Below the pieces are notes generated by a model, which saw only the letters and a program-made list of their open reading frames with translations, did not search any database and was not told where the DNA came from. Position numbers and translations under genes: made by a program. A stretch of 64,000 nucleotides of DNA from positions 2,294,001-2,358,000 of the forward strand of contig OY970260.1 in assembly GCA_963715625.1 (NCBI GenBank). The letters run 5' to 3'. This document shows, piece by piece, positions 43,108 to 51,460 of the stretch. This stretch comes from VRUE01 sp963715625 (GTDB taxonomy: Bacteria > Actinomycetota > Thermoleophilia > Solirubrobacterales > 70-9). Each line of letters starts with the position of its first letter. Within the stretch, counting starts at the first letter, position 1.

Positions 43108-44731
43108 GCCAAAGGGCGAAGTCATGGTGCGCGAGTGGAAGAGTGGCCGCGGCTACGCGCTCCGCTTCTGGGCCTACGGCGAGCGCCAGTACGTCACGCT
43201 CGGCTACGCGCGCGACGGCTGGGACCCCGATCGAGCCGAGGAAGAGCTGGAAAACATCCTCGCCGACGTGCGCCGCGGGATCTGGGTGCCGCCGAAGAAA
43301 AGGACGAAGCGCAGCGGCGGGGAGAGCGAGCGGGCCGAGGTGCCGCTCTTCGGCCCCTTCGCCCGCGGCCTCGTCGAGGCCCGCGAGGGCCAGGTCGCCG
43401 AGAAGACGACCAAGCGCGAGCGCTGGGCGCTCGGGCACCTGATGCCCTACTTCGGCGATTGGGCGCTGAACGAGATCGACGTCGAGGCGGTCGACGACTA
43501 CCGGCTGTTCAAGGTGAAGGAGTCCGAAGCCCGCGCCCGCGCGATCGAGCGCGGCCGCCCGCAGAGAAACGAGTACGGCCAACTGATGCGACCGCTATCC
43601 GCGGGCTCGATCAACAAGACGATCGGCTTCCTACAGTGGGCGCTCTCGGTCGCCCTCGAATACAAGCGATTCGGGCTGACCGAGAACGCCGCGGCCGGCA
43701 GGCGGCGGCGGCTGCCGGAGCGAGCGGCGGCGCCGGTCCACCTCGACACCGCCGGGCAGATCGAGGCGCTGCTGGAGGCCGCCGGTGCAATGGACCGCGA
43801 TCCGCACTTCGGCTGCACCGAACGCGAGGCGATCCTCGCAACGCTGATCCTCGCCGGCCCGCGCGCCCACGAACTCTGCAACCTGCTCTGGCGCGACGTC
43901 GATCTCGCCAACGGGCGCCTGTTCATCGGCCGTTCAAAGACGCAGGCCGGGCTGCGGGAGATCACGATGCTGCCGATCCTGCGAGACATCCTCGCCGCCC
44001 ACAAGGCGGCCGCCTACAGAAGCGGTCCCGACGATCTCGTCTTCCCGACCGCCACGGGCGGACGGCGCGACCCCGACAACCTCCGCGCCCGCATCCTGGC
44101 CTCTGCGTTGAGGCGGGCCGACGAGCTGCTGGAGCGCCGCGGCCTGGTGCCGCTACCGAAGGGGCTCACCACCCACAAGCTGCGCCACACCTTCGCCTCG
44201 GTCCTGATCGCCTGCGGCGAGGACCCGGTCTCGGTGATGCGCCAGATCGGCCATACCGACCCCAACTTCACTCTGCGCGTCTACGCCCACATGATGAACC
44301 GCGACCCCGCCGAGCGTGAGCGGCTGAAGGCGCTGGTTCGTGGCGAGCGGGTGGTCGCGCGGCAGGCGCCGCCGCCGCGCCCGGTCGAGCTCTCCGATTA
44401 CGAGGGGCCGATCATCCGGACGCTCGCCGAGCGCGGCGGCCGCGCCGCCCGCCGAGAGATCATCGCCGCGGTCGGCGAGGCGATGGCCGATCGCCACTGC
44501 GGCCCCGACCTCGAAGCGCTGCCGAGCGGGCCGCCTCGCTGGAAACCGCGGGTCGGCAAGGTGCGCTCGCGGCTGGTGCGGCGCGGCTGGCTTGAGGCCG
44601 GCGCGGGCCGCGGCGAATGGGAGCTGACCGAGCTTGGATGGGCGAAGGCGCGTCGCGAGGGGAAGAAGAGCCGGCGGCCTCAAGTGCCGGCGAGCGCGGC
44701 ACCCGCGAGCAGATTGGCGGCTGCGGCATGA
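43097..44731 (+). CDS. Tyrosine integrase with C-terminal winged-helix fusion
   Basis: 544 residues. ATG 43097 follows GGAGGTCAGGAGG. An N-terminal arm-binding part is followed by a SAM-like core domain and the catalytic domain: Arg in LAGPRAHELCNLLW near 256, Lys in RSKTQAGLRE, HxxR in HKLRHTFASVLI near 360, His in IGHTDPNFT and the Tyr nucleophile in LRVYAHMM near 395. Beyond the usual end, residues about 430-530 form an extra wHTH resembling Mrr N-terminal domains (YEGPIIRTLAERGGRAARRE, VRSRLVRRGWLEAG, ELTELGWAKAR). It is the element's integrase, last of the transfer genes with excisionase. Confidence 0.85.
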   Translation: MASRPKGEVMVREWKSGRGYALRFWAYGERQYVTLGYARDGWDPDRAEEELENILADVRRGIWVPPKKRTKRSGGESERAEVPLFGPFARGLVEAREGQVAEKTTKRERWALGHLMPYFGDWALNEIDVEAVDDYRLFKVKESEARARAIERGRPQRNEYGQLMRPLSAGSINKTIGFLQWALSVALEYKRFGLTENAAAGRRRRLPERAAAPVHLDTAGQIEALLEAAGAMDRDPHFGCTEREAILATLILAGPRAHELCNLLWRDVDLANGRLFIGRSKTQAGLREITMLPILRDILAAHKAAAYRSGPDDLVFPTATGGRRDPDNLRARILASALRRADELLERRGLVPLPKGLTTHKLRHTFASVLIACGEDPVSVMRQIGHTDPNFTLRVYAHMMNRDPAERERLKALVRGERVVARQAPPPRPVELSDYEGPIIRTLAERGGRAARREIIAAVGEAMADRHCGPDLEALPSGPPRWKPRVGKVRSRLVRRGWLEAGAGRGEWELTELGWAKARREGKKSRRPQVPASAAPASRLAAAA

Positions 44732-44832
44732 GTTGCCAGGAGCAGCGCACGATCAACCCCGAGGCCGGGATCGAGGAGCCGGGCCGACTTGAAGCAGAGG
44801 CACAGAAACGAGAACGGGAGGCATCCCAATGA
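44728..44832 (+). CDS. Small coupled ORF after the integrase
   Basis: 34 codons starting in an ATGA overlap with the integrase stop and ending in another ATGA overlap with the membrane protein at 44829. The peptide is acidic and Gln/Glu-rich (GRLEAEAQKREREASQ). Linkage on both sides is the only evidence that it is translated. Confidence 0.4.
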   Translation: MSCQEQRTINPEAGIEEPGRLEAEAQKREREASQ

Positions 44833-45170
44833 ACGTCCTGACTTTCGACATCGCGATCCTCGGTGGCCTGCTCGTGCTCTGGTTGCTCGGGGGTGTTTTC
44901 CTTCGGATCGGCGGCCTGCTCTTGGTGTTGGCGGGCGGCTTCGGCGTGGGTCTGCAGCGCGACCCGAACGGGATCCTCGTTTTGGCGATCGGCGCCCTGC
45001 TTTGGCTCGCCGGTCATTGGCACTACGCCCTGCGCCACCACGAATACAAGAGCCCGCTGGCCGGCTACGTCTTTCTGCGCTGGGCGCCGGGCTGGCTCGA
45101 TCCGACCCGCGATTGGGTGAACCCGATCGCCGACGACGAGGCCGCCGATTCAGAGGGGAGGACACCATGA
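44829..45170 (+). CDS. Small integral membrane protein
   Basis: 113 residues. Two to three hydrophobic segments (IAILGGLLVLWLLGGVFLRI, LLLVLAGGFGVGL and ILVLAIGALLWLAGHW) are followed by a polar C-terminus with YVFLRWAPGWLDPTRDWVNP. I do not recognise the family. It is part of the overlapping operon (ATGA at both ends) and may help entry exclusion or membrane placement. That is a guess from position. Confidence 0.6.
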   Translation: MNVLTFDIAILGGLLVLWLLGGVFLRIGGLLLVLAGGFGVGLQRDPNGILVLAIGALLWLAGHWHYALRHHEYKSPLAGYVFLRWAPGWLDPTRDWVNPIADDEAADSEGRTP

Positions 45171-45526
45171 GGACGACCAGCGTCCGCAAGACTGTTCAGC
45201 GTTGCCGGAGGCGACGGCGAGGCCGCCGGCCAAGGTCCGCTCCGACCCGCCCGCGCGAGGAGCGGGTGACCGAGCAGCGCAACCGGATCGACATCACCGC
45301 GCTTCGCAGCTTCCTGAAGCGGGCGCTGGAGGACGACGCGCTCGCCGATCCCGTCAACGAGTTGCTCTTCGAGCATGTGGTCGCCGGCCGCTATCACCCC
45401 TCGGTCGTCGCCGAGAGCCTTCTCTCCTACCTCAACGAGATCCTCAACACCGCCACGCGCGAGGATTGGCAGGCGGTGACCGACGAGCTGATCGCCGAGG
45501 CGCGCGAAGTCGACGGGGAGGTGTAG
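45167..45526 (+). CDS. Hypothetical protein
   Basis: 119 residues from the ATG overlapping the membrane protein stop. An Arg-rich start (RCRRRRRGRRPR) precedes a helical domain with TALRSFLKRALEDDALADPV and LLSYLNEILNTATREDWQAV. No known motif is visible. Seven bases separate it from the next gene, so it is in the same transcript. Confidence 0.55.
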   Translation: MRTTSVRKTVQRCRRRRRGRRPRSAPTRPREERVTEQRNRIDITALRSFLKRALEDDALADPVNELLFEHVVAGRYHPSVVAESLLSYLNEILNTATREDWQAVTDELIAEAREVDGEV

Positions 45527-45532
45527 GGGGCG

Positions 45533-46105
45533 ATGCGCGAGATCGTCCTCTACGTCCCGAGCGGTGGCTACCCGGCGACCGCCGACATCGCCCGCGGCTC
45601 GGCGATCGTGGGAGAACCGCGGACCGGGGCCGAGGTGGAGGTCTACTTCGAGGGCGCGATCTTCGGCCAGGAGAACATGCGCACGCTCGCCGACCGAGCC
45701 ACACACGCCGCCGGGCGGATGCTGGAGCGCTACGCCACGAGCGCGGCGCGGATAGTCCCGCGCGACGCGCTTCTTGCTGTAGGTACGTTCGACTTTCGCA
45801 AGGGGCAGATCACGCTGACCGGCGCCGATTCGGAGCGCGCTGTCGCGGCCTGGCTGGGCACGCCGCCGCTTGACCCCGCGGAGCTGGGCCAGGGGGCGCG
45901 ACAGGCCGCGAGGGCGGCGGACATCGCGCGCCTGGTGCCGGACGTGACCGTCACCGTCAATCGCTCACTGGGGGAAGCGCTGATCGAGCGGGCCGCCATC
46001 AGGCGCGACGGTGAGGGGCTGTGGGTCGACGGCGAGGGGCGCCGGACCTCGGCGATCGCAGAGGCGCTGATCTTGGCGCTCGTTGCAATCGCAGAGGGGG
46101 AATGA
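45533..46105 (+). CDS. Hypothetical protein, last gene of the transfer operon
   Basis: 190 residues from an ATG with GGGGG upstream. It has mixed alpha/beta sequence (REIVLYVPSGGYPATADIAR, AVGTFDFRKGQITLTG, PDVTVTVNRSLGEALIERAA) and no catalytic motif that I recognise. It closes the run of co-directional overlapping genes that begins at 27946. A 58-bp repeat follows about 190 bp downstream. Confidence 0.6.
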   Translation: MREIVLYVPSGGYPATADIARGSAIVGEPRTGAEVEVYFEGAIFGQENMRTLADRATHAAGRMLERYATSAARIVPRDALLAVGTFDFRKGQITLTGADSERAVAAWLGTPPLDPAELGQGARQAARAADIARLVPDVTVTVNRSLGEALIERAAIRRDGEGLWVDGEGRRTSAIAEALILALVAIAEGE

Positions 46106-46297
46106 GGGTATTGCAGGACCTTGACCAGACCCCGAGCGCTTCCCCACGCCGGCAAGGGTGCCCACCACCGTTACGGCATCGGCGGCGATTCGCCAGCCAG
46201 GACGGAATACGGCGCAGGTGACCCAGAGGGTCGGCAGCGCCGGCTTGTCAGCGGCCTCTTCGACACGACTTCCGGCGGCGGCAGTCGTTCTCGCTTA

Positions 46298-46355
46298 TCG
46301 TCCGAAGCAAGAGCGTGGGCCGCATCCGCCCGCGTGCTCGCAACCACGCGGAAGC
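46298..46355 (-). repeat. attC-like 58-bp repeat, copy 1
   Basis: On the minus strand this unit starts GCTTCCGCGTGGTTGCGAGC, has a variable middle of about 20 bases and ends CGCTCTTGCTTCGGACGA. It shares both ends and exact length with units at 51296 and 56168 and nearly so with 47900. The ends can pair imperfectly (TCCG with CGGA, GAGC with GCTC), as in folded recombination sites. It lies in 46106-46413, which has no gene. Confidence 0.7.
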
Positions 46356-46413
46356 AGCAGCGTCAAGGAGCATGGGCTCCTAGGACAGGTGGGGCTAGCA
46401 GATACGCTTCGGT

Positions 46414-47325
46414 GTGGTGCCCGTAGGAGTGACATGCCCACGTTGCGGTGGCAAGCAGATTCTCCAGATCACGCCAAGCGAATTCGAATGCGTCACGCCG
46501 CACCCAGCTGGCCTCGCTCCTCCCGGGCCGGGCGGCCTCACGCCGTTCCGTCCTTGCACGCATCGCTTTCAGATTGCCACCGCTACCCGGACTGAGCTTT
46601 GCGCTTGTGGGCGGGAATCAATCGGGCAGTGCAATCAATGTGGAAAGCGTCTCTGTGGCCTGCACGGAACGGAAAGCGGCGAGTTCCTCTGTGCTGTCTG
46701 CCAACAGGAGCGACAGGAGCAGAGGATTGCGCGTGAGGCCGAAGAAGAACGCGACCGCCGGGCGGGACTCATCGACTTCAGGGGGCTAGTCCACAAGGCG
46801 GGTGGAGTTCTGAACGGCGATGAGGATCAGCACTCAGCAAAGGTTCCTTTTAGCCGTGTCTGGGATCAAGTGGCGAAGGCCATCCTTGAACAGAACCCGT
46901 CCGCGGACATCATGGTGATCGACGATCTCGGGGCTGCCGAGTTACCTGAGAGATGGCCGAAGCGGGGCGGAGAACGAAAGAGGCGACGTGTCGAGGCTAA
47001 GTGGAATGAAGCCGCTGATGGATTGGCGATTCCAGCTTGGGACATGGAGGCGAGCTTCAGCAGCGGGAGTGGGATCTCCGATACCTACAGCCGCCAGGAA
47101 TCCCCGATGTACTTCGGCAGCAACAGCGTGCTGTACGTCGGCGCCGGCAGTCAAACGCCCGGTGGCACGCATACTGGGGGTTCGACGTATCACACTCCGG
47201 ATTCAGTTCCCGAGGTCTGGCGTGAGAAGTGGGGAGCTTGGGGAACTATCGATAATCGGCATGAGATTTCGATCGGATTTGCGAACCTGATGGCAAAGCA
47301 CTCATTGACGTTCAGCGTGCAATGA
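46414..47325 (+). CDS. Zinc-ribbon protein of unknown function
   Basis: 303 residues from GTG. It begins with a zinc ribbon (VTCPRCGGKQ) and a later Cys cluster of B-box/treble-clef type: ELCACGRESIGQCNQCGKRL, CGLHGTESGEFLCAVCQQER. A charged helix (EQRIAREAEEERDRRA) follows. The second half is Gly/Ser/Thr-rich (YVGAGSQTPGGTHTGGSTYH). Base use is less GC-rich than in the transfer operon, which suits separate acquisition. No enzyme is recognised. Confidence 0.6.
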   Translation: MVPVGVTCPRCGGKQILQITPSEFECVTPHPAGLAPPGPGGLTPFRPCTHRFQIATATRTELCACGRESIGQCNQCGKRLCGLHGTESGEFLCAVCQQERQEQRIAREAEEERDRRAGLIDFRGLVHKAGGVLNGDEDQHSAKVPFSRVWDQVAKAILEQNPSADIMVIDDLGAAELPERWPKRGGERKRRRVEAKWNEAADGLAIPAWDMEASFSSGSGISDTYSRQESPMYFGSNSVLYVGAGSQTPGGTHTGGSTYHTPDSVPEVWREKWGAWGTIDNRHEISIGFANLMAKHSLTFSVQ

Positions 47326-47373
47326 GACCCTGCTTCGTGGCCGGCGCCGGATCTTCTCGGGTGCTTCTGGTTT

Positions 47374-47426
47374 GCGCGAAACGCAAGCGTCAACTACGCG
47401 GGCCAAAAGACTTTCGGCTTTCGCGC
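47374..47426 (+). repeat. 53-bp repeat, copy A
   Basis: This sequence is identical in reverse orientation at 54725-54777. Its ends are 8-bp inverted repeats (GCGCGAAA ... TTTCGCGC). It lies between two convergent genes. The terminal repeats suggest a small non-autonomous element or a REP-like structure. Similarity continues one mismatch beyond the right end. Confidence 0.8.
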
Positions 47427-47453
47427 GAAGCGGCACCCAGCGCCGAACCCGGA

Positions 47454-47879
47454 CTAGGACACGTAGGCCTTGCGCACCATGGCGGCCGTCCATTGGTTCG
47501 TGCCGTGTGCGGGGGGAACACCCTTGCGGTTCAGGAACTCGGCGATGTCCGCGAGGGACTTTCCCTTCGCGAGCTGCGTCCGGACTTGCGCCCGCCAGCC
47601 CCAGTCCCGCTTGTTGCACCAAGAGTGGGAGAGTCGAACGTTCTCGGCGACGAACCTACCGCCATCCGATTTGAGCGTCGGGTAGTGGTCGCGCGAGGGC
47701 GTCCACTTGTTGCCCGGGGTCCCGACCGGATCGAAAGCGCCGCGCCCCTTGTGGTGGTAACACTGCGGCATCTCGCACCTCAGGGCGAGGAGCTGGCCGC
47801 GCTCGGCCATCCGCACGAGGACATTTGCATTTTTCACGCCGAGCTCGCGGAGTTGGTCCGCGACCGATTTATCTGCCAT
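47454..47879 (-). CDS. HNH-type nuclease-like protein
   Basis: 141 residues from ATG 47879 (AGGA upstream). After an HTH-like start (VADQLRELGVKNANVLVRMA), the segment LRCEMPQCYHHKG, then SRDHYPTLKSDGGRFVAENV and RLSHSWCNKRD, has the DH...N...CN pattern of HNH/His-Me endonucleases. The C-terminal part resembles the recombinase helix (LNRKGVPPAHGTNQWTAAMV). It could be a mobile nuclease or a small defence enzyme. It stands alone, convergent with the zinc-ribbon gene. Confidence 0.6.
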   Translation of the reverse strand: MADKSVADQLRELGVKNANVLVRMAERGQLLALRCEMPQCYHHKGRGAFDPVGTPGNKWTPSRDHYPTLKSDGGRFVAENVRLSHSWCNKRDWGWRAQVRTQLAKGKSLADIAEFLNRKGVPPAHGTNQWTAAMVRKAYVS

Positions 47880-47899
47880 GCGGCGATCCTGACACAAAT

Positions 47900-47956
47900 A
47901 CTCTTGCGTGGTTGCGAGCACGTTGGGGGCGCCGCGGACACTTCTGGAACGGACGA
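47900..47956 (+). repeat. attC-like 57-bp repeat, copy 2 (diverged)
   Basis: It contains GCGTGGTTGCGAGCACG, identical to copy 1 over 17 bases, a variable middle, and GGAACGGACGA at the conserved distance. Its left end (ACTCTT) differs from the GCTTCC of the other copies. It lies just upstream of the HNH gene start, between that gene and the vapBC pair. Confidence 0.6.
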
Positions 47957-48017
47957 TGCTCGGGCGTCTCGAGGTTGACCCTCGACTTCTGCGCGGAGGG
48001 GGAGCGGAGAGCGAAGG

Positions 48018-48458
48018 TCAGGATCCTGGGAGTTGGACGCCCTGGAACGTGAGGACCTCGGCGAGCCTGTCGAAGTGCGCGTCGCGGTGGAGCACCGCAA
48101 TACCGCCGTGCTCGGCCGCGGCGGCGGCGATCAGTGCGTTGGTAGGCGGCACGCGGTGGTATCCGTCGCTGTGTTCGGCCAACTCGCCGATCGCGTGCAT
48201 TGCGGCGTCGGTCACAGAGCGATCGTCGCGAACGATCCGCAGCGCGTCGAGCTCGGTCTCAAGCGCGACGTACTCGGAGCTGCTGCGCGCGGAGTAGAGG
48301 ATCTCCATCCGCACGATCGGCGTGATCCACAGCCGGTCGTCGATGACCGCTGCTTGAAGGAGGGCGCCGAGTTCGCTGGGGAGCGACGCGACCCGCCACC
48401 ATGCCGAGGTGTCGGCGATGAACGGGGAGTCGCTGCGCAGCAGCTCGACGGCGTCCAC
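48018..48458 (-). CDS. vapC: VapC-like PIN-domain toxin
   Basis: 146 residues from GTG 48458. PIN-domain acidic residues are seen in FIADTSAWWR (first Asp), VRMEILYSARS (Glu) and the C-terminal PPTNALIAAAAAEHGG, followed by VLHRDAHFDRLAEV (late Asps). These make up the RNase site of VapC toxins. It begins 8 bp after the small antitoxin gene on the same strand. Its probable role is element maintenance or phage response. Confidence 0.85.
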   Translation of the reverse strand: MDAVELLRSDSPFIADTSAWWRVASLPSELGALLQAAVIDDRLWITPIVRMEILYSARSSSEYVALETELDALRIVRDDRSVTDAAMHAIGELAEHSDGYHRVPPTNALIAAAAAEHGGIAVLHRDAHFDRLAEVLTFQGVQLPGS

Positions 48459-48466
48459 CGCAGTGG

Positions 48467-48634
48467 CTACCGCTCGGCGTCGGTCAACTGCTCGATGTGT
48501 TTGAGCGTGTCGCGATCCAGCCCGTCTGGCCTGCGCAGCCGCTCGGCGAGCAGCCGTAGCCGCTCGGCGCGCTGCTCGTCGCTCAGTGCCGGCTTCTCGG
48601 CGGTGGGGGTCGTGCTCAGGACCGAATGCTTCAC
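48467..48634 (-). CDS. vapB: VapB-like antitoxin
   Basis: 55 residues from a GTG with GAGG 5 bases upstream. The sequence is short, charged and helical (ALSDEQRAERLRLLAERLRR ... TLKHIEQLTDAER), fitting an antitoxin whose tail wraps the toxin. The DNA-binding part is short and not typed. Position directly before vapC is the main evidence. Confidence 0.65.
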   Translation of the reverse strand: MKHSVLSTTPTAEKPALSDEQRAERLRLLAERLRRPDGLDRDTLKHIEQLTDAER

Positions 48635-48759
48635 AGTGACCTCAGGGTAGCGCCCCGGTGCGACAAGAGCGAGATCTTTGGCGGATAGCACCCCTGGTTT
48701 GCGGGTCGGGACTGGTAGAGCAGCAGTCCCTGTTCGCTTGCGATTCCGAGGAGGATCCC

Positions 48760-49461
48760 ATGACCGAATCCACTGTTCTCGACTCCGCCGGGAGGCGCCG
48801 CTCGCCAGCGACGATGCCCGGCTACCACGCCGGACGACCGCCCCGCAACAAGGGGATGCGCTATCCGGCCGACCCGCCGACCGTAGAGGAGATCGTCGCC
48901 GTGATGCGCCAGGTTGGAGGTGATCGCCACGGCGCTCGCCTGCGTGCCGTGATCGTCGTCCTCTGGCGTGGCGGGCTTCGCATTCAGGAGGCGCTCGCGC
49001 TCAGCGAGCGTGACCTCGATCCTCACCGTGGCTCGATCCTCGTCCGCCGCGGCAAGGGCGGACGCCGTCGAGAGGTCGGCATGGACGAGTGGGGCTTCGA
49101 GCAGCTCCGCCCCTGGATGGCAGAGCGTGAGCGGCTGTCGGTCGGCCCGCTGCTCTGCGTGATCGACGGTCCGACCCACGGTCGACCTTGGTCTGCCGCC
49201 GGGGTCCGGGTCGAGTTCCGCAACCTCGCCGCCCGAGCGGGGGTGAGGCGCCGGTTCGCACCGCACCAGCTCCGTCATGCGCATGCGATCGAGCTCGCCC
49301 GCGAGGGCGTGCCGCTCAACATCATCCAGCGACAGCTGGGGCATGCCAACCTCGGCACGACCAGCATCTACCTGCAGGGCATCGACACCGAGGAGATCAT
49401 CGCGGCCGTTCATTCGAGGCGAGCGCCGATGATGCCGGCCAGCGCCGGCCTGCGGCTCTAA
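48760..49461 (+). CDS. Compact XerD-like tyrosine recombinase
   Basis: 233 residues from ATG 48760 with GAGGAGG upstream. It is nearly only a catalytic domain: Arg in VLWRGGLRIQEALAL, Lys in VRRGKGGRRREVG, HxxR in HQLRHAHAIEL, His in QLGHANLGTTS and Tyr in SIYLQG. The N-terminal part (PATMPGYHAGRPPRNKGMRY) is short and basic and lacks the usual core-binding bundle. It is unlike the element integrase at 43097. It sits inside an array with 58-bp repeats and is the obvious candidate to act on them, though that is untested. A strong terminator follows. Confidence 0.8.
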   Translation: MTESTVLDSAGRRRSPATMPGYHAGRPPRNKGMRYPADPPTVEEIVAVMRQVGGDRHGARLRAVIVVLWRGGLRIQEALALSERDLDPHRGSILVRRGKGGRRREVGMDEWGFEQLRPWMAERERLSVGPLLCVIDGPTHGRPWSAAGVRVEFRNLAARAGVRRRFAPHQLRHAHAIELAREGVPLNIIQRQLGHANLGTTSIYLQGIDTEEIIAAVHSRRAPMMPASAGLRL

Positions 49462-49478
49462 CCAGCTGGCACGACGAC

Positions 49479-49508
49479 AGCGGGAGCGCCTGGGTTGGCG
49501 CTCCCGCT
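49479..49508. terminator. Terminator hairpin after the compact recombinase
   Basis: AGCGGGAGCGCC (49479-49490) pairs with GGCGCTCCCGCT (49497-49508) over 12 bp with a 6-nt loop, 17 bp after the stop, followed by TCGTCTT. It probably ends the recombinase transcript and may also stop the convergent S74 gene. Nothing else is seen in 49509-49685. Confidence 0.7.
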
Positions 49509-49685
49509 TCGTCTTGCGAGAGCAGAAGCTCGCGGGGCGTCGCGGAGACCGCTGCGGCTCGTCAAACCGAGCATCTCAAGTGGAGCTCAGCGGCGCTCGC
49601 AAATCGCGCGAAGCAGTCGCGATCGGATGACCCGATTGGTGCAGACGCGGGTGGGCGGTGGCCACCCCCAACATGTCTCGCACTT

Positions 49686-51152
49686 TCAACGCCTTCGCAC
49701 GTGCCTCATCAGCCAGTCGATCTGCGCCTGTTGGTCGCGGATCTTCGTCCTCAGGGCGTTGTTCTCGCGCTGCTGCTTCTGCACTTGTGCCAACAGAAGC
49801 GCCGGCAACTGCTGGTAGAGCACCGTGTAGGGCTTGCCGCCCTTATCACGGGTGACGAGGTTCGGGTAGACCCTGGCGACCTGCTCGGCCAGCAGCCCGT
49901 ACTGGACTCGGCTCCTCCCCTGTACATCGGCTTGCCTGTAGCGGAAGGAGACCGGGTGCAGCTTCATCAACCGGCCGGCTACCGGGCCGAGCGGGCGTAC
50001 GCCGGTCTTGAAGCGGCGCGAGGAGGTTTCGACCCCGAGCCTGCCTTCACCGTTGACGACGACCTGCGGCTGGGCGCCGAGGTTCGTCCCGGACACGCCG
50101 GCGAGGAAGGTCGCGCTCTGCGTCCCCGGGCTTCCGATGCGGATCGTGTTCGACTCCGCCGCGGTGCCGATGTTGTCACTGGCGAGGTAGACGTTGTTGC
50201 TGCCCGTGACGAGAGGCGCGCCCGCAGCGGGGCCGATCGCGACGTTGTCGGACCCGGTCGTGTTCTGCCAGAGCGCGTGCTGGCCGACCGCGACGTTCCT
50301 CGAGCCGGTGGTGTTCTCCTGGAGAGCGTACGCACCGAGTGCCGAGTTGTCGTTGCCTACGGTGTCGTGGGAGAGGGCTTCGGAGCCGAACGCCGAGTTG
50401 CTGTTGCCGATCGTGCTGCCCAGCGTTTCGGAGCCGAACGCCGAGTTGTTGTTGCCGTTCGTGACCACCTTCAGGGTGCCCTGCCCAAACGCCGAGTTGC
50501 CCCCGCCCCCGATGTTCGAGAGCAGCGCCGCAAAGCCGAATGCCGAGTTGCTGCCTCCGCTCGTGTTCGCCTCCAGCGCCCGATCGCCGAATGCGGCGTT
50601 GGCGCCCGCGAGCGAGGGGTCCAGGTGCGGCCACGGCAGCGGCGCCGCCGCGACGTTGTTGCTTGCATCGCTGTAGATGCCGGGCTTGCAGGTCAGCGAC
50701 CCGAATGGGGAAATGTTGGTGAGCGCCTGTCCGTTGGCGCAGGGGCCGCCGCTGACGTTCAGCGTCGGGCTGGGGTAGCTGCCGGAGAGCGCGCCGCCCG
50801 CCGGGCCGCTCGGCGAGCTTGGGGCGAGGAGGTCGGCGGCGTGCTTGCCGTCGAGCGTGTCGGCGTTGACGGCGCTCGGCACGGTGCCAAGGGTGGAGGC
50901 GGCGATGTCGGCACCGGTCAACGAGCCGTCGGCGACTTTGGAGCCGTTGACGGAGCTCCTCTTCAGCTGCTTGGTGCCGACCGAGTTCTTCGGCAGTTGC
51001 TTGGACTTGGACGCGGTCCCGAGAGCGCTCTGCCCGGCGCCGCTCGGATGACCAGAGTTGGTCGCCGCGCTAGCCGCCCCATAGGCGGTGACAAGGATGG
51101 CGATCGAAACCGCCATCATCGCCACCGAGTTCTTACGAACGAAAGCGCGCAT
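49686..51152 (-). CDS. Secreted fibre-like protein with C-terminal S74 chaperone domain
   Basis: 488 residues. It has a signal peptide (VAMMAVSIAILVTAYGAASA) and a collagen-like/low-complexity part. About ten short repeats follow, built on N-SAFG-LALxxNTTGxxN (GNSNSAFGSEAL, GNDNSALGAYAL, GSRNVAVGQHAL), as in trimeric adhesin heads. The peptidase S74 intramolecular chaperone comes last: SSRRFKTGVRPL, LMKLHPVSFRYR, QYGLLAEQVARVYP and a terminal coiled coil. The S74 domain normally trimerises tail spikes and cuts itself off. It may form a surface fibre of the cell or a phage-derived adhesin. Confidence 0.8.
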   Translation of the reverse strand: MRAFVRKNSVAMMAVSIAILVTAYGAASAATNSGHPSGAGQSALGTASKSKQLPKNSVGTKQLKRSSVNGSKVADGSLTGADIAASTLGTVPSAVNADTLDGKHAADLLAPSSPSGPAGGALSGSYPSPTLNVSGGPCANGQALTNISPFGSLTCKPGIYSDASNNVAAAPLPWPHLDPSLAGANAAFGDRALEANTSGGSNSAFGFAALLSNIGGGGNSAFGQGTLKVVTNGNNNSAFGSETLGSTIGNSNSAFGSEALSHDTVGNDNSALGAYALQENTTGSRNVAVGQHALWQNTTGSDNVAIGPAAGAPLVTGSNNVYLASDNIGTAAESNTIRIGSPGTQSATFLAGVSGTNLGAQPQVVVNGEGRLGVETSSRRFKTGVRPLGPVAGRLMKLHPVSFRYRQADVQGRSRVQYGLLAEQVARVYPNLVTRDKGGKPYTVLYQQLPALLLAQVQKQQRENNALRTKIRDQQAQIDWLMRHVRRR

Positions 51153-51295
51153 CGCCGGCCTCCTTGGAGTCTGGCTAGGACGAGTCAGCAGACGGAGCGA
51201 CTCACACCCGTCTCCTCGCCCAACCTAGGAGGGGAACGCACACCGATCATCGGATGTCTTCCACAAGATCGGTTGGTAGTTGTCCGCAGCTGTGA

Positions 51296-51353
51296 GCTTC
51301 CGTGTGGTTGCGAGCGCGTCAGCCAGCGCAAATCACGCTCTCGCTCCGGACGA
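51296..51353 (+). repeat. attC-like 58-bp repeat, copy 3
   Basis: It begins GCTTCCGTGTGGTTGCGAGC and ends CGCTCTCGCTCCGGACGA with 20 variable bases between. GCGAGCG can pair with CGCTCTCGC and TCCG with CGGA, giving an imperfect hairpin with bulges. It lies in the gene-free stretch 51153-51460 between the S74 gene and the RNase H gene. Confidence 0.75.
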
Positions 51354-51460
51354 TTTGGAGAGCAGGGCCAGAACGCCGTCTGGGCCAGCGTTCGCGAATG
51401 TCCCCTGAGCCCTACCGGTAGTCTCCGCCCCGATCGCGTGACGATCGAATGGAGACAGAA

